Shown: piece after piece, positions 47,701 through 55,000 of the stretch
Position numbering within the stretch: position 1 is the stretch's first letter
Layout: each line of letters begins with the position of its first letter
Assembly: GCF_025369935.1 (NCBI RefSeq)
Contig: NZ_CP104467.1
Span: 2,239,001-2,303,000 of the forward strand
DNA length: 64,000 nucleotides
Reading direction: 5' to 3'
Source: Paenibacillus andongensis
GTDB lineage: Bacteria; Bacillota; Bacilli; Paenibacillales; NBRC-103111
Position numbers and translations under genes: made by a program
The notes under the pieces: model-generated
What the model was told of the DNA's origin: nothing
The model's database searches: none
What the model saw: only the letters and a program-made list of their open reading frames with translations

Positions 47701-50299
47701 TGCCGGGGATTATGTATTCAAGCTGCAAGTAAGCGACTCGGAACTTTCTTCTGAAGATACCGTTAAAGTGACGGTAGCGCCTGCGCCGCCCTTGCCTCCG
47801 GTTATCGCAAACTATTCATTTGATGAGACAAGTGGAACTACAGCCTCCGATTCAACAGGCAATGGCATGGATGGAGCTCTGAAAGGTTCGGCCACGTGGG
47901 TTCAAGGCAAGCAAGACAACGGATTGCAATTAAACGGCACGGATAGTTATGTAAAAATGCCTGTGAGCATCCTGAGTCGCGTACATGATATTACGATTGT
48001 AACTTGGGTGAAGGCAAACAAATTGGGTAACTATGCAAGAATATTCGACTTCGGAAGCGGAACGAATACGTATATGTACCTGTCGCCGAAAGTAGGCGGA
48101 GGAGGGATGAAGTTTGGCATAACAACGACCGGGAATGGGCCGGGTCAAGAACAGGTAATCAATGCACCGGCTCTCCCTACCGGCGTATGGAAACATGTTG
48201 CGTTCACTCTCTCCGGAAGAACTGGGATTCTTTATGTCGATGGCGTACAGGTTGGAATCAACACAAACATCACTCTGGATCCTTCGAGCTTAGGGAAAAC
48301 GATCAATAATTACATCGGAAAATCCCAGTTCGCCGATCCTTATTTGGATGGCATCGTGGATGACTTCCGAATCTACAGCAGTGCGCTTAGTGCAGCGGAA
48401 ATCGCTTCACTTGCGGCTCCGCCTTTTGATGATATTGTTTCCTTGGATGAAGTCAATCTGACTACACAGGAGAAAGTGGCTCCGAAATTACCGCAAACCG
48501 TAACCGCTCATTTGAAAAATGCCAGCACCATTGATGTTCCAGTTTCATGGGACGCTATCGATCCTGCCCGATATGCTACAAAAGGTAATTCATTCACAGT
48601 AACGGGTACTGTGGTCGGATCAACGACTTTGAAGACAAAAGCGAATATTCTTGTAACAGGAGTCCAATTGGATCCGTTCCCTTCATTGGTTGCACGGTAC
48701 AATTTCGATGAGACAAACGGCAGAAGCGTTGCCGACGCTTCAGGTAACGGACATGATGGAACGACGAAAGGATCGCTGGCCTGGGAACCGAGTGGCCATC
48801 AGAACGGCGCTTTAACCTTTAGCGGCACAAGCGGAAATTATGTAGACCTAGGCAGGAGCGAAGACTTGCAGCCGAGCAAAATTACGCTGTCCTATTGGAT
48901 TAAACGGACGGCAAGCATGGGCAGCAATGAGAACATATTGTTATGGTTCAAGCCGGAGAACGATTATGCGGCCAATGGATTTTTCGTCACATATAACGGC
49001 GATGTGTCCAGCTTGGTTATGGTCGACGGAACGGGCAATTTCTTTGTGAAATCGGCGCCGGATGATTTCCTTCCTTTGAACGAATGGACCAATGTCGTGT
49101 TCACCTTCGATTCGGAGACCAAGGCAGCGGCGATTTACAAGAATGGTATCGCACAAGAGATTGATATGGACGGTGATCTTAATTCCATTACCGCTGCTTC
49201 TGATGTTAAGAAAATCGGCGTATCCGGCTATGGCAATGGCGCGCAACTGAATGCAACGTTAGACGATTTCCGGATTTATAATGGCGCCATGACAGCCAAG
49301 CAAGTTAAGGCTATTTATGACGGTAAAGATGTGCAAAGCGTTCAGCCTGTTGCGATTTCAACCTCAATCGGCAAAGCTCCGGCGTTGCCTGATACGGTTG
49401 CGGTCATCTACGAAAACGCAAGTCAGGGTACCGTAGATGTGAGTTGGGATGCGATTGATCCGTCGCAGTATGCACAGAGCGGTACATTTCAGGTATATGG
49501 CAAAGTGGATGGAACATCGATTAAAGCTGTATCGAACGTAACGGTCACTAGCCCCATACCGGCAACGAGAGCAGTTCTAACGCCGTCTCAGCCGGATGGA
49601 CGGAACGGATGGTACGTACATCCGGTTACGGTAAACCTGATTGCCGACAATCAATCAGGTATAAAGACGGAGTACAATCTAAATGGCATGGGAACATGGC
49701 AGACATATACGGGACCCGTTACCATGAATCAGGACGGAAAATATAATCTGAGCTACCGTTCGTCAGATAATGCGGGCAACGTAGAAGTCGCGAAGACAGT
49801 CAGCTTTAACCTGGATGTAGTTGCACCAACAATCAGCATTTCTGGATTAGTGGGAAATAGTAACCTTGGCGATGCCGGGGATATCTTGCCTATGTTTTTA
49901 CTGAACGACGGCATGTCGGGAGTTGACAGCAGTAGGACTACTGTAACGCTGGATACGTATTCTTTCCAGATAGGAACGACCATCCCACTTTATACGCTGC
50001 CTCTTGGAACGCATACATTTAATGTGGTTTCGAGCGACTTAGCTGGGAACACCGCTAGCGTAACAGTGACGTTTCAGACGTCGACAAGCATTGACGCTTT
50101 AAAGGCATTGATCACTCGATTTACCAAGAATAACTGGATTGATAATGCAGGAATTGCCAATAGCTTGCAAAAGAAATTGGATAAAGGCAATGTGGAGAGT
50201 TTCGTGAGCGAGGTACAGGCACAAGCGGGTAAGCATGTCTCAAGCGAAGCTGCAACATACTTGCTTCGAGATGCTCAAGCTTTAATAAATAAGAAATAA
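44795..50299 (+). CDS. Large secreted multidomain protein: DUF5695, LamG, Ig-like, FIMAH
   Basis: 1834 residues, ATG with TTGGAGG upstream. A signal peptide (residues 1-34, ending VSAES) leads to a DUF5695-type region of about 870 residues rich in Trp/Tyr (NRFNGYWGWGDDWG, GENWWNFQYSTSLAGY), likely carbohydrate-active. Then follow a PKD/Ig-like domain (about 905-995), LamG-like lectin domain 1 (1000-1210), Big_4-like Ig domain (1210-1290), LamG domain 2 (1290-1510), second Big_4 (1510-1590), OmpL47-like beta domain (1595-1680), another Ig-like domain, and a C-terminal FIMAH domain (about 1765-1834, ALITRFTKNNWIDNAGIANS). No S-layer or sortase motif is seen. Probably an extracellular glycan-binding or -cleaving protein; its reaction is unknown. 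Confidence 0.88.
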   Translation: MEVTEIKRSVRYKFELVFAVIIFLCLLPMSVSAESLADSMSNDIFEIQTGTHGEITSLKLKGDVFPTEYVMNPTNAPNQNTLDHQWLGELMFTYKLGSGEWTKAWTSKSDDGRTITKNGNEITVTYENASNPEGIRNFKVIEKYALVDDYIKWTISVENTSSQTLEIGDLGLPLPFNELWQAPNDRIYETRVLNHSFVGNNSSYITIQRPSGIGSSLLMVPDTATGAGFEYQDRWKREEHPGSNWTNDSAGWVEGLNVYYIHSNVIKSTNKGYLPNTSLILAPNESKTYAFKFFKTADDNDVKAKLYDEGLVDVTVVPGMIFATNMKAKIDLHTFKDITSVTAQYPSETTVNYLNTVDTNHKIYELTLGHLGQNDITVQYGNGEKTVLQFYAIEPIDAALQRHATFMVEKTQYNDPGTIRDKVFDDWMMQNKTTRNRFNGYWGWGDDWGLTHGQFLAEKNSQVPIASEVSALDDYLETAVWTNLMNGHHEDYLVPDFLMNQPNTTPTYRGYAYPHIYNTYFSMYKIAKMYPDLVTYKHTKEEYLLRTYNIFKALYDGPVAYNWETGLMGELTTPDIIKALQDEGFTAEANDLIAKMATKYNNFKNTTYPYGSEYSYDNTGEEAVYTLAKMNNNTTMMSKIIAKTRADRGQMPVWYYYADPVTITGENWWNFQYSTSLAGYTIDDWIRHHSATPEVEQRLSYAAKIANISAINSGQISSDPANIGASSWTYQAEKGNYGAMGLDGGPLFNGWRGMTGESDLGLFGAIKILSSDVAMDPIFGLTGYGADVTENGSNYVITPKDGVFKRINLITEKLNLELDRDQFTNAAIAKSKNYVKLSMKNVTPGTQHQTKIAFTGLKKATYDILVDGVHQGKLNAYGSQATLTINAGSAVAYTVELQEGIKDANTAPIVNAGSDSSITLPDDISLKGTASDDDLPVGTLTAAWSLVSGPGTATFADAAALNTTATVSTAGDYVFKLQVSDSELSSEDTVKVTVAPAPPLPPVIANYSFDETSGTTASDSTGNGMDGALKGSATWVQGKQDNGLQLNGTDSYVKMPVSILSRVHDITIVTWVKANKLGNYARIFDFGSGTNTYMYLSPKVGGGGMKFGITTTGNGPGQEQVINAPALPTGVWKHVAFTLSGRTGILYVDGVQVGINTNITLDPSSLGKTINNYIGKSQFADPYLDGIVDDFRIYSSALSAAEIASLAAPPFDDIVSLDEVNLTTQEKVAPKLPQTVTAHLKNASTIDVPVSWDAIDPARYATKGNSFTVTGTVVGSTTLKTKANILVTGVQLDPFPSLVARYNFDETNGRSVADASGNGHDGTTKGSLAWEPSGHQNGALTFSGTSGNYVDLGRSEDLQPSKITLSYWIKRTASMGSNENILLWFKPENDYAANGFFVTYNGDVSSLVMVDGTGNFFVKSAPDDFLPLNEWTNVVFTFDSETKAAAIYKNGIAQEIDMDGDLNSITAASDVKKIGVSGYGNGAQLNATLDDFRIYNGAMTAKQVKAIYDGKDVQSVQPVAISTSIGKAPALPDTVAVIYENASQGTVDVSWDAIDPSQYAQSGTFQVYGKVDGTSIKAVSNVTVTSPIPATRAVLTPSQPDGRNGWYVHPVTVNLIADNQSGIKTEYNLNGMGTWQTYTGPVTMNQDGKYNLSYRSSDNAGNVEVAKTVSFNLDVVAPTISISGLVGNSNLGDAGDILPMFLLNDGMSGVDSSRTTVTLDTYSFQIGTTIPLYTLPLGTHTFNVVSSDLAGNTASVTVTFQTSTSIDALKALITRFTKNNWIDNAGIANSLQKKLDKGNVESFVSEVQAQAGKHVSSEAATYLLRDAQALINKK

Positions 50300-50384
50300 G
50301 TTTTAGGAGAATCACTTTCAGTATGAGTCATGTTAGAGGCCGCACAAGTCATTAATAATTTATTAAAGTTATAGTAATTTGCAC

Positions 50385-50424
50385 GCTCCCTTAAGACGAC
50401 CCACGTCTTGGGGGAGCATTTTTT
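50385..50424 (+). terminator. Terminator of the large secreted protein gene
   Basis: GCTCCCTTAAGAC pairs with GTCTTGGGGGAGC (two G-U pairs), 13 bp with loop GACCCAC, followed by ATTTTTT. Confidence 0.85.
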
Positions 50425-50509
50425 GTCCATCAACATTCAATCCATAGCTCGAAATGGACGATCAGGCCATACTGTGAGCAACGGTGCGGAAAGTATGAAC
50501 AACAAGTAG

Positions 50510-50560
50510 AACATACAAGCGAAGGCTGCCTTTTCAACAGGAATAGGGTCATGGAAAGCC
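50510..50560 (+). pseudogene. Scrap of a discoidin (F5/8C) domain tail
   Basis: The stretch reads NIQAKAAFSTGIGSWKA. It matches the final strand of the discoidin-like domain at 51820-51880 (NITAKSTFSTGIESWKV). Upstream and downstream similarity is lost, so only about 17 codons remain of what was a second such gene. Confidence 0.5.
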
Positions 50561-50584
50561 ATCATAAGGAAAGAGTTTTTCCTT

Positions 50585-50713
50585 CGTGATAATGGCATGG
50601 GGATGAGCAATGAAAAGGTGGAATCCATCTTGAAATCTGAAACAAAAGGAGTGGGGATGACGAATGTTCACACGCGCATCAAGTTGCTTTTTGGTGAGGA
50701 ATATGGGATCAGC
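50585..50713 (+). pseudogene. C-terminal fragment of a YesM-type histidine kinase
   Basis: The frame reads RDNGMGMSNEKVESILKSE then TKGVGMTNVHTRIKLLFGEE with YGIS. DNGxGM and GVGMTNVHxRI are the G1 and G2 boxes of the kinase ATPase domain, in correct order. The fragment begins abruptly and at 50713 changes, in another frame, into a DUF5695 fragment. No other part of this kinase is nearby. Confidence 0.78.
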
Positions 50714-51885
50714 CCGTTACGATTACAGGGGACAATTGGTGGAATTTCCAATACAGCACCTCGTTAGCCGGTTATGCAATGGACGATTGGATTCGCTCGA
50801 ATTCAACCAACCCAGAGACGGAACAACGGTTATCCTATGCCGCCAAGATAGCGAATGTCGGTGCGATTAATTCAGGTCAAATTAGCAGCGACGCTGCCAA
50901 TATTGGAGCCGTTTCCTGGACTTATCAAGCTAATAAAGGGAATTATGGCGCACTTGGACTAGACGTCGGACCTTTATTCAACGGTTGGCGCGGAATGAGC
51001 GGTGAAGCTGATTTAGGCTTATTCGGGGCATTGAAAGTATTAAGTGCAGATGTTTCCGTGGATCCAATCTTTGGTTTATATGGCTATGGAGCAGATGCTA
51101 CGCTGAATAGCGGGAAATACACGATTACCCCTAAAGATGGTTTAAACAAACGTCTAAATCTGATTACCGAGAAATTCTCTATGGAACTTGAAAGAGATCA
51201 ATATACGTCAGCGATTGTGGCCACAGCTAAAAACGATGTGAATTTTACGTTGAAAAATGTAACGACATCATCCGCTCATGTTACGAAAGTAACGTTTACA
51301 GGTCTTCCTGCTGGTACGTACAATGTGCTTGTAAACAATGCTGTAACGGGCACGGTAAATGCGACAAGCGGTGCTAAGACGGTCGTAAGTCTTAGTATTG
51401 GAACGAATGCAACGTATGATATTAAGCTGCAAGTTGGCACATCAACAGGACCTACCGACGTTGCTCCTCAAGGGACAGCCACGACATCCTTCGTATCTGC
51501 ATGGGAAAGTCTGGCTGGTTTGAATGATGGGTATACGCCAACAAGTTCGAATGACAGAGGACACTCTGTCTATGGTAACTGGGATAACCCAGGTACGACG
51601 CAGTGGGTGCAATTGGATTTCTCCGCAGCTAAGAATCTCTCCAGCACAGCGATTTATTGGTTTGATGACGATCAAGGCATCGATCTTCCTGCTTCCTATA
51701 CGATTCAGTATTGGAACGGCACAGCTTGGGTCAATGTTGCTAGTCCGTCCGGATTAGGTCTGTTGCCCAATCAGTATAATACGACGACCTTCACTCCGGT
51801 GTCGACGACCAAGATTCGCGTAAATATTACAGCTAAATCTACGTTTTCAACAGGTATTGAGTCGTGGAAGGTTTTCGGTACGTAA
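50713..51885 (+). pseudogene. C-terminal part of a second DUF5695 protein with discoidin domain
   Basis: 390 codons with no own start (first ATG 50779). PVTITGDNWWNFQYSTSLAG and the following 230 residues align with the DUF5695 region of the gene at 44795 (its residues about 665-905). The protein then ends in a discoidin/F5/8C-type carbohydrate-binding domain of about 140 residues (SVYGNWDNPGTTQWVQLDFS, FSTGIESWKVFGT) instead of the LamG/FIMAH tail. Signal peptide and about 650 N-terminal residues are missing, replaced by a kinase fragment. A start at 50779 could make a cytoplasmic 368-residue protein, but this is unlikely to be functional. Confidence 0.8.
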
Positions 51886-52004
51886 GAATAGTTGGGCTGT
51901 TCGGGCATGGAAGAAATGGACAACGGCGGCAACTTGCATTTGCGGTGCCGGTGAGATGATGGTCTGGGTAAAAGAAAGCTTGTCTTAAAACAAACAGCGG
52001 GAAT

Positions 52005-52051
52005 CAAAGAACCTTCAACTCCGCGTCAAACGTGGAACTGAAGGTTCTTTG
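52005..52051. terminator. Bidirectional terminator between DUF5695 fragment and AraC gene
   Basis: CAAAGAACCTTCA and TGAAGGTTCTTTG form a perfect 13-bp stem, with further pairing inside the loop. It lies just after the convergent AraC-type gene and can serve both strands. Confidence 0.75.
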
Positions 52052-52052
52052 G

Positions 52053-52949
52053 TTATTGATTTGGCTTTCCGGTGAAATTTTTGCGAAAATTTAAGGGTGA
52101 GATGCCTTCTTTATTTGAAAAACAATAGGAGAAATAAGAAGCATGCTGGAAGCCGCACTCTTCCGCAACTCGGGTCATCGACCATTCCGTTTGAATCAAA
52201 AGCTTCTTGGATTGTTCAATGCGATACTGCAGCAAATAGTCATTCGGTGTCATACCGAATACCTTTAACATACATTTCGCTAGGTAATTAGGATGGTAAT
52301 TCAACTGTTCCTGGAGCATAGCATTCGATATTTTTTTGGTATAGTTTTGGCGAATGAACACTTCGACTTTCTCAGCCAAATGAAAGGCGGTCATGTCCGT
52401 TGTCGTTATTAATTCACGGTTGATATGCTGCATAAATAATTGAAACGTATTTTGTTTACGCCAGTTGCGAAGCGAGCGAGACTCCTGCTCTAATTGGAAG
52501 AAATACTCTAAAATTTCAAATGACTTTTGTGTTAATTTTGTAAATTTGGGTATGAAAATTGAGTTAACTTCCGCATGATTCAGAAATGCGCTTTTTTTGT
52601 GATTTTCAATCAAAATTGTTTGATTTTCTAGACAAGCATTCATATCCTCGTATTCGCCCCAGGCGCCATAAGTGTGGAAATGAATCCAGATGATTTCTGT
52701 TTCTTGCTCACAGGGCGCCGTCCCGTAGTGATGCAGATCAGGCCGAAGTATAACGGCTTCGCGCTGCTTAACGACCCACTCGTGCGAACCTTCTCCAATC
52801 GATATGGCCCCCTTGGTAACAACAATTAAATCAAATGTCCCAATATTAGATCTTGAAATGTGCCGTTCTCCTTCTGAATAGAAAGCGTTTCCGCAATCTA
52901 GGAAGTAAGGTATTGGAGGGGCAATGAAATGGAGAATTTGTGGCTTCAT
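52053..52949 (-). CDS. AraC-family regulator with cupin-like sensor
   Basis: 298 residues. The N-terminal half is an AraC-binding cupin (SNIGTFDLIVVTKGAISIGE, REAVILRPDLHHYGTA), which likely binds a sugar. The C-terminal double helix-turn-helix is at about 195-295 (YHPNYLAKCMLKVFGMTPND, VAEECGFQHASYFSYCF). ATG with GAGG upstream on the minus strand. The gene is convergent with the DUF5695 fragments and isolated, so its targets are not evident. The neighbouring DUF5695 or GH127 loci are candidates by proximity. Confidence 0.92.
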   Translation of the reverse strand: MKPQILHFIAPPIPYFLDCGNAFYSEGERHISRSNIGTFDLIVVTKGAISIGEGSHEWVVKQREAVILRPDLHHYGTAPCEQETEIIWIHFHTYGAWGEYEDMNACLENQTILIENHKKSAFLNHAEVNSIFIPKFTKLTQKSFEILEYFFQLEQESRSLRNWRKQNTFQLFMQHINRELITTTDMTAFHLAEKVEVFIRQNYTKKISNAMLQEQLNYHPNYLAKCMLKVFGMTPNDYLLQYRIEQSKKLLIQTEWSMTRVAEECGFQHASYFSYCFSNKEGISPLNFRKNFTGKPNQ

Positions 52950-53303
52950 ATCAGTACCTCAGTAGGTTTATATTTTTAAAAAATATATTTGGCTACTACC
53001 AATTCTACTTGAAAAAGTTATTTTATTAAAGCATTTTCAATAGGATTTTGGCTTTTTTTGATTTCTTGGTGAGGAAGTGGAGAGAACGAATTGAACATGT
53101 AACGGGGAAAAGAGGTGTGAGAGGTAGGGGGGCTTGGCGCCCCTCCTTTTTGATTACTAACAAGGATTCAACACATGGAAGAAGACGTTTGGGGTCGTAC
53201 GCGCGTCTCAGTTCGGTGCCTATCTCGCTTTTCTGCTTCAGGACTCTGCAAAGCTTCTCCGGTTTATATATATGCGATATAGAGGTGCACGATATGGGTA
53301 GCA
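52950..53303. other. Intergenic region, no gene recognised
   Basis: About 350 bp. The only structure seen is a GC-rich imperfect hairpin near 53125-53155 (GGGGGGC-TTG-GCGCCCC followed by CTTTTTG), which could be a terminator. An open frame across 53048-53338 has no family resemblance. The normal N-terminus of SigK is not found here in any frame. Confidence 0.5.
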
Positions 53304-53873
53304 GTGAGTTCGGCTGCCTTTTTTCCGCTATCGAGTAGGGAATCTACGTTGCTTTGTGTTCACAACGTCAAAAAATTCGACAATACAGGAGAAGATTTAG
53401 AGGATTTGATCTCGATCGGGACGATCGGATTGATCAAAGCGATCGAATCGTTCTCGCCGAACAAAGGGACCAAGCTCGCGACATTCGCGGCTCGTTGTAT
53501 CGAGAACGAGATTCTCATGCATCTGCGTTCGCTGAAGAAAACGCGCAAAGATGTGTCCCTGCACGATCCCATCGGCACGGATAAAGAGGGGAACGAGATC
53601 ACTTTGATCGATATCCTCGGCACGGAAGCTGATGATGTCGTGGATAAGGTGCAGCTGAAGATTGAGAAGAGCAAAATCTATCGGAACTTAGAGATTTTAG
53701 ATGATCGCGAGAAGGAAGTTGTTGTCGGGCGGTTTGGGCTGGAACTTGGCGGGGAAGAGCGGACACAGCGGGAGATTGCGAAAGAGCTGGGCATTTCGCG
53801 TTCGTATGTGTCGCGGATTGAGAAGCGGGCGCTGATGAAGCTATATCATGAGTTTTATAAGGCGAAGCGATGA
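53304..53873 (+). CDS. sigK: SigK-like sporulation sigma factor, N-terminally damaged
   Basis: 189 residues from GTG 53304, against about 230-240 in normal SigK. From [18 protein letters not shown] onward the sequence is a clean SigK: region 2 ([20 protein letters not shown]), linker ([20 protein letters not shown]), region 4 ([20 protein letters not shown]). Upstream, FPLSSRE recalls the start of SigK region 1.2, but about 35-40 residues between it and VKKF (including region 2.1) and the pro-sequence are absent. Either this is a decayed second copy or the 3' half of a split gene. No recombinase gene is adjacent. SigK would act in the mother cell late in sporulation. Confidence 0.7.
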   Translation: MSSAAFFPLSSRESTLLCVHNVKKFDNTGEDLEDLISIGTIGLIKAIESFSPNKGTKLATFAARCIENEILMHLRSLKKTRKDVSLHDPIGTDKEGNEITLIDILGTEADDVVDKVQLKIEKSKIYRNLEILDDREKEVVVGRFGLELGGEERTQREIAKELGISRSYVSRIEKRALMKLYHEFYKAKR

Positions 53874-53962
53874 TTGCTATGGCTTGTCTAAAATGACATT
53901 TGAGGTCGGTTGATTTTCTTTGCCTACAATTTGATTAAACATGCAGCAGTGGGTTTAAATGA

Positions 53963-54008
53963 GCAAAAAAATGCGATACAAGAAAAGCTTCTTGTACCGC
54001 ATTTTTGC
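53963..54008. terminator. Long hairpin after sigK-like gene
   Basis: GCAAAAAAATGCGATACAAG and CTTGTACCGCATTTTTGC form a stem of about 18-20 bp with one mismatch and a small bulge, around a short loop. A-rich and T-rich flanks make it a terminator in both directions. An open frame that runs through it (53959-54258) is therefore not credible as a gene. Confidence 0.75.
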
Positions 54009-54249
54009 ATTACCAGGTCGCTGGCTAAAGGTTTACCTTATTCAATGTACTACTAAAACCGAAAAAGAGAGCCAACTTATAACAAAGTACCGTCATTGCA
54101 GACAACAGCGGCGCTTTTGCACAGTGACTATAGAAAAGAGTGATGTCGCGGATTTGAGCTTATGGAGTCAGTTTTTTTACGACATCTATATAACAGAGAT
54201 AAAAGCGCATGGTAGACAAGAAATAGACGGACGACGCGCAGGCTTGTCG

Positions 54250-54585
54250 TTAGTTTAGTTTCAGAATCAACCAAAGAAGACTTTCGCTAATTCCTGTATT
54301 TCCTCCGGTAATTCCTCCGGCGACCGATTTTTTTAGAGATTCTTCCGAGCCGATGGCTAATGCCGTATCATAATACCAACATTTATATTTGATTATGGCC
54401 AATGTTTTTTCTATGTCCTTCATCATCTCTTTTACAACTTCAAGACGTTCATAAAATAGATCACGCTTTTTTTGTAAAGTAGCATCGTCTTTCTCATGCC
54501 AATCCATATATTGCTTAATATCTTTGATGGACAAGCCCGTTGATTTTAGACATTCGAATAGATCTAAATAAGCTAAGCTACAAAC
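54250..54585 (-). pseudogene. MerR-family regulator lacking its DNA-binding domain
   Basis: In frame after a stop at 54586 the minus strand reads LDLFECLKSTGLSIKDIKQY, then MDWHEKDDATLQKKRDLFYE and IKYKCWYYDTALAIGSEESL. This is the second half of MerR-type regulators: the end of the HTH domain, the dimerisation coiled coil, and the CWYYxTA tail. The N-terminal winged helix (about 45 residues) is missing. The C-terminus (GGITGGNTGISESLLWL) runs past the usual end, indicating rearrangement there too. Confidence 0.72.
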
Positions 54586-54608
54586 TTAAATAAGTTCTTC
54601 CAAAGAAT

Positions 54609-54638
54609 CGCTTTCAACAAGCGGTTTTTTTGTTTTTT
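54609..54638 (+). terminator. Short hairpin with long T run
   Basis: CGCTT and AAGCG form a 5-bp stem around TCAAC, followed by GTTTTTTTG. It lies just upstream of the MerR remnant on the opposite strand. The gene it once served is not evident. Confidence 0.4.
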
Positions 54639-54937
54639 TATAAAAAAATTGCATACACGATAATTGCATAATTATACATTTCGAGTGCAGTGGATATTAT
54701 CACTAATTATGAAAAATTGGTAGTATTGGTAGTTATGCTGCAAGTAATTGTTTTTCTCACTAATTTTGCAAACGGTCCTTGATAAATCAAGCTTTTGAAG
54801 ATCATTTTTCTCAATAAATTGTTTGGATTGGCTTCATAGTTTATCCAATAAAGTAAGGGTATACTTGGCAGTTTTATTATTTGCAACACAAACGGATTAC
54901 TCTTGGTTCCCTAAAAGAACAGTGGCAATGGCAAAAT
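54639..54937. other. AT-rich intergenic region, no gene recognised
   Basis: About 300 bp, strongly AT-rich. A 60-codon frame on the minus strand (54707-54889) has no resemblance to a known family and no ribosome-binding site. No repeats or RNA structure were seen apart from the flanking terminators. Confidence 0.5.
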
Positions 54938-54974
54938 GGCCTCAACCCGCAGTCGAACCTGCTTGGTTGAGGCC
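54938..54974 (-). terminator. Terminator of GH42 gene
   Basis: GGCCTCAACC and GGTTGAGGCC form a perfect 10-bp stem. On the minus strand it is followed by ATTTTGCC. It lies just after the GH42 stop. Confidence 0.8.
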
Positions 54975-55000
54975 CTATTTGCATGTCTTGGCCTAGTTGA

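Noticed and set aside
53048..53338. 96-codon open frame upstream of the sigK-like gene as its missing N-terminal half
   Set aside because: No SigK N-terminal motif is present in it. It is in another frame and has no family resemblance.
52950..54250. Skin-like element splitting sigK
   Set aside because: No serine recombinase gene and no recognisable 5' half lie within the window, so a programmed rearrangement cannot be supported from this sequence alone.
53959..54258. 100-codon open frame after the sigK-like gene
   Set aside because: It begins inside a long terminator hairpin, has no ribosome-binding site and resembles no family.
54707..54889. 60-codon minus-strand frame in the AT-rich gap
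   Set aside because: No initiation signal and no similarity recognised; composition is that of AT-rich spacer.
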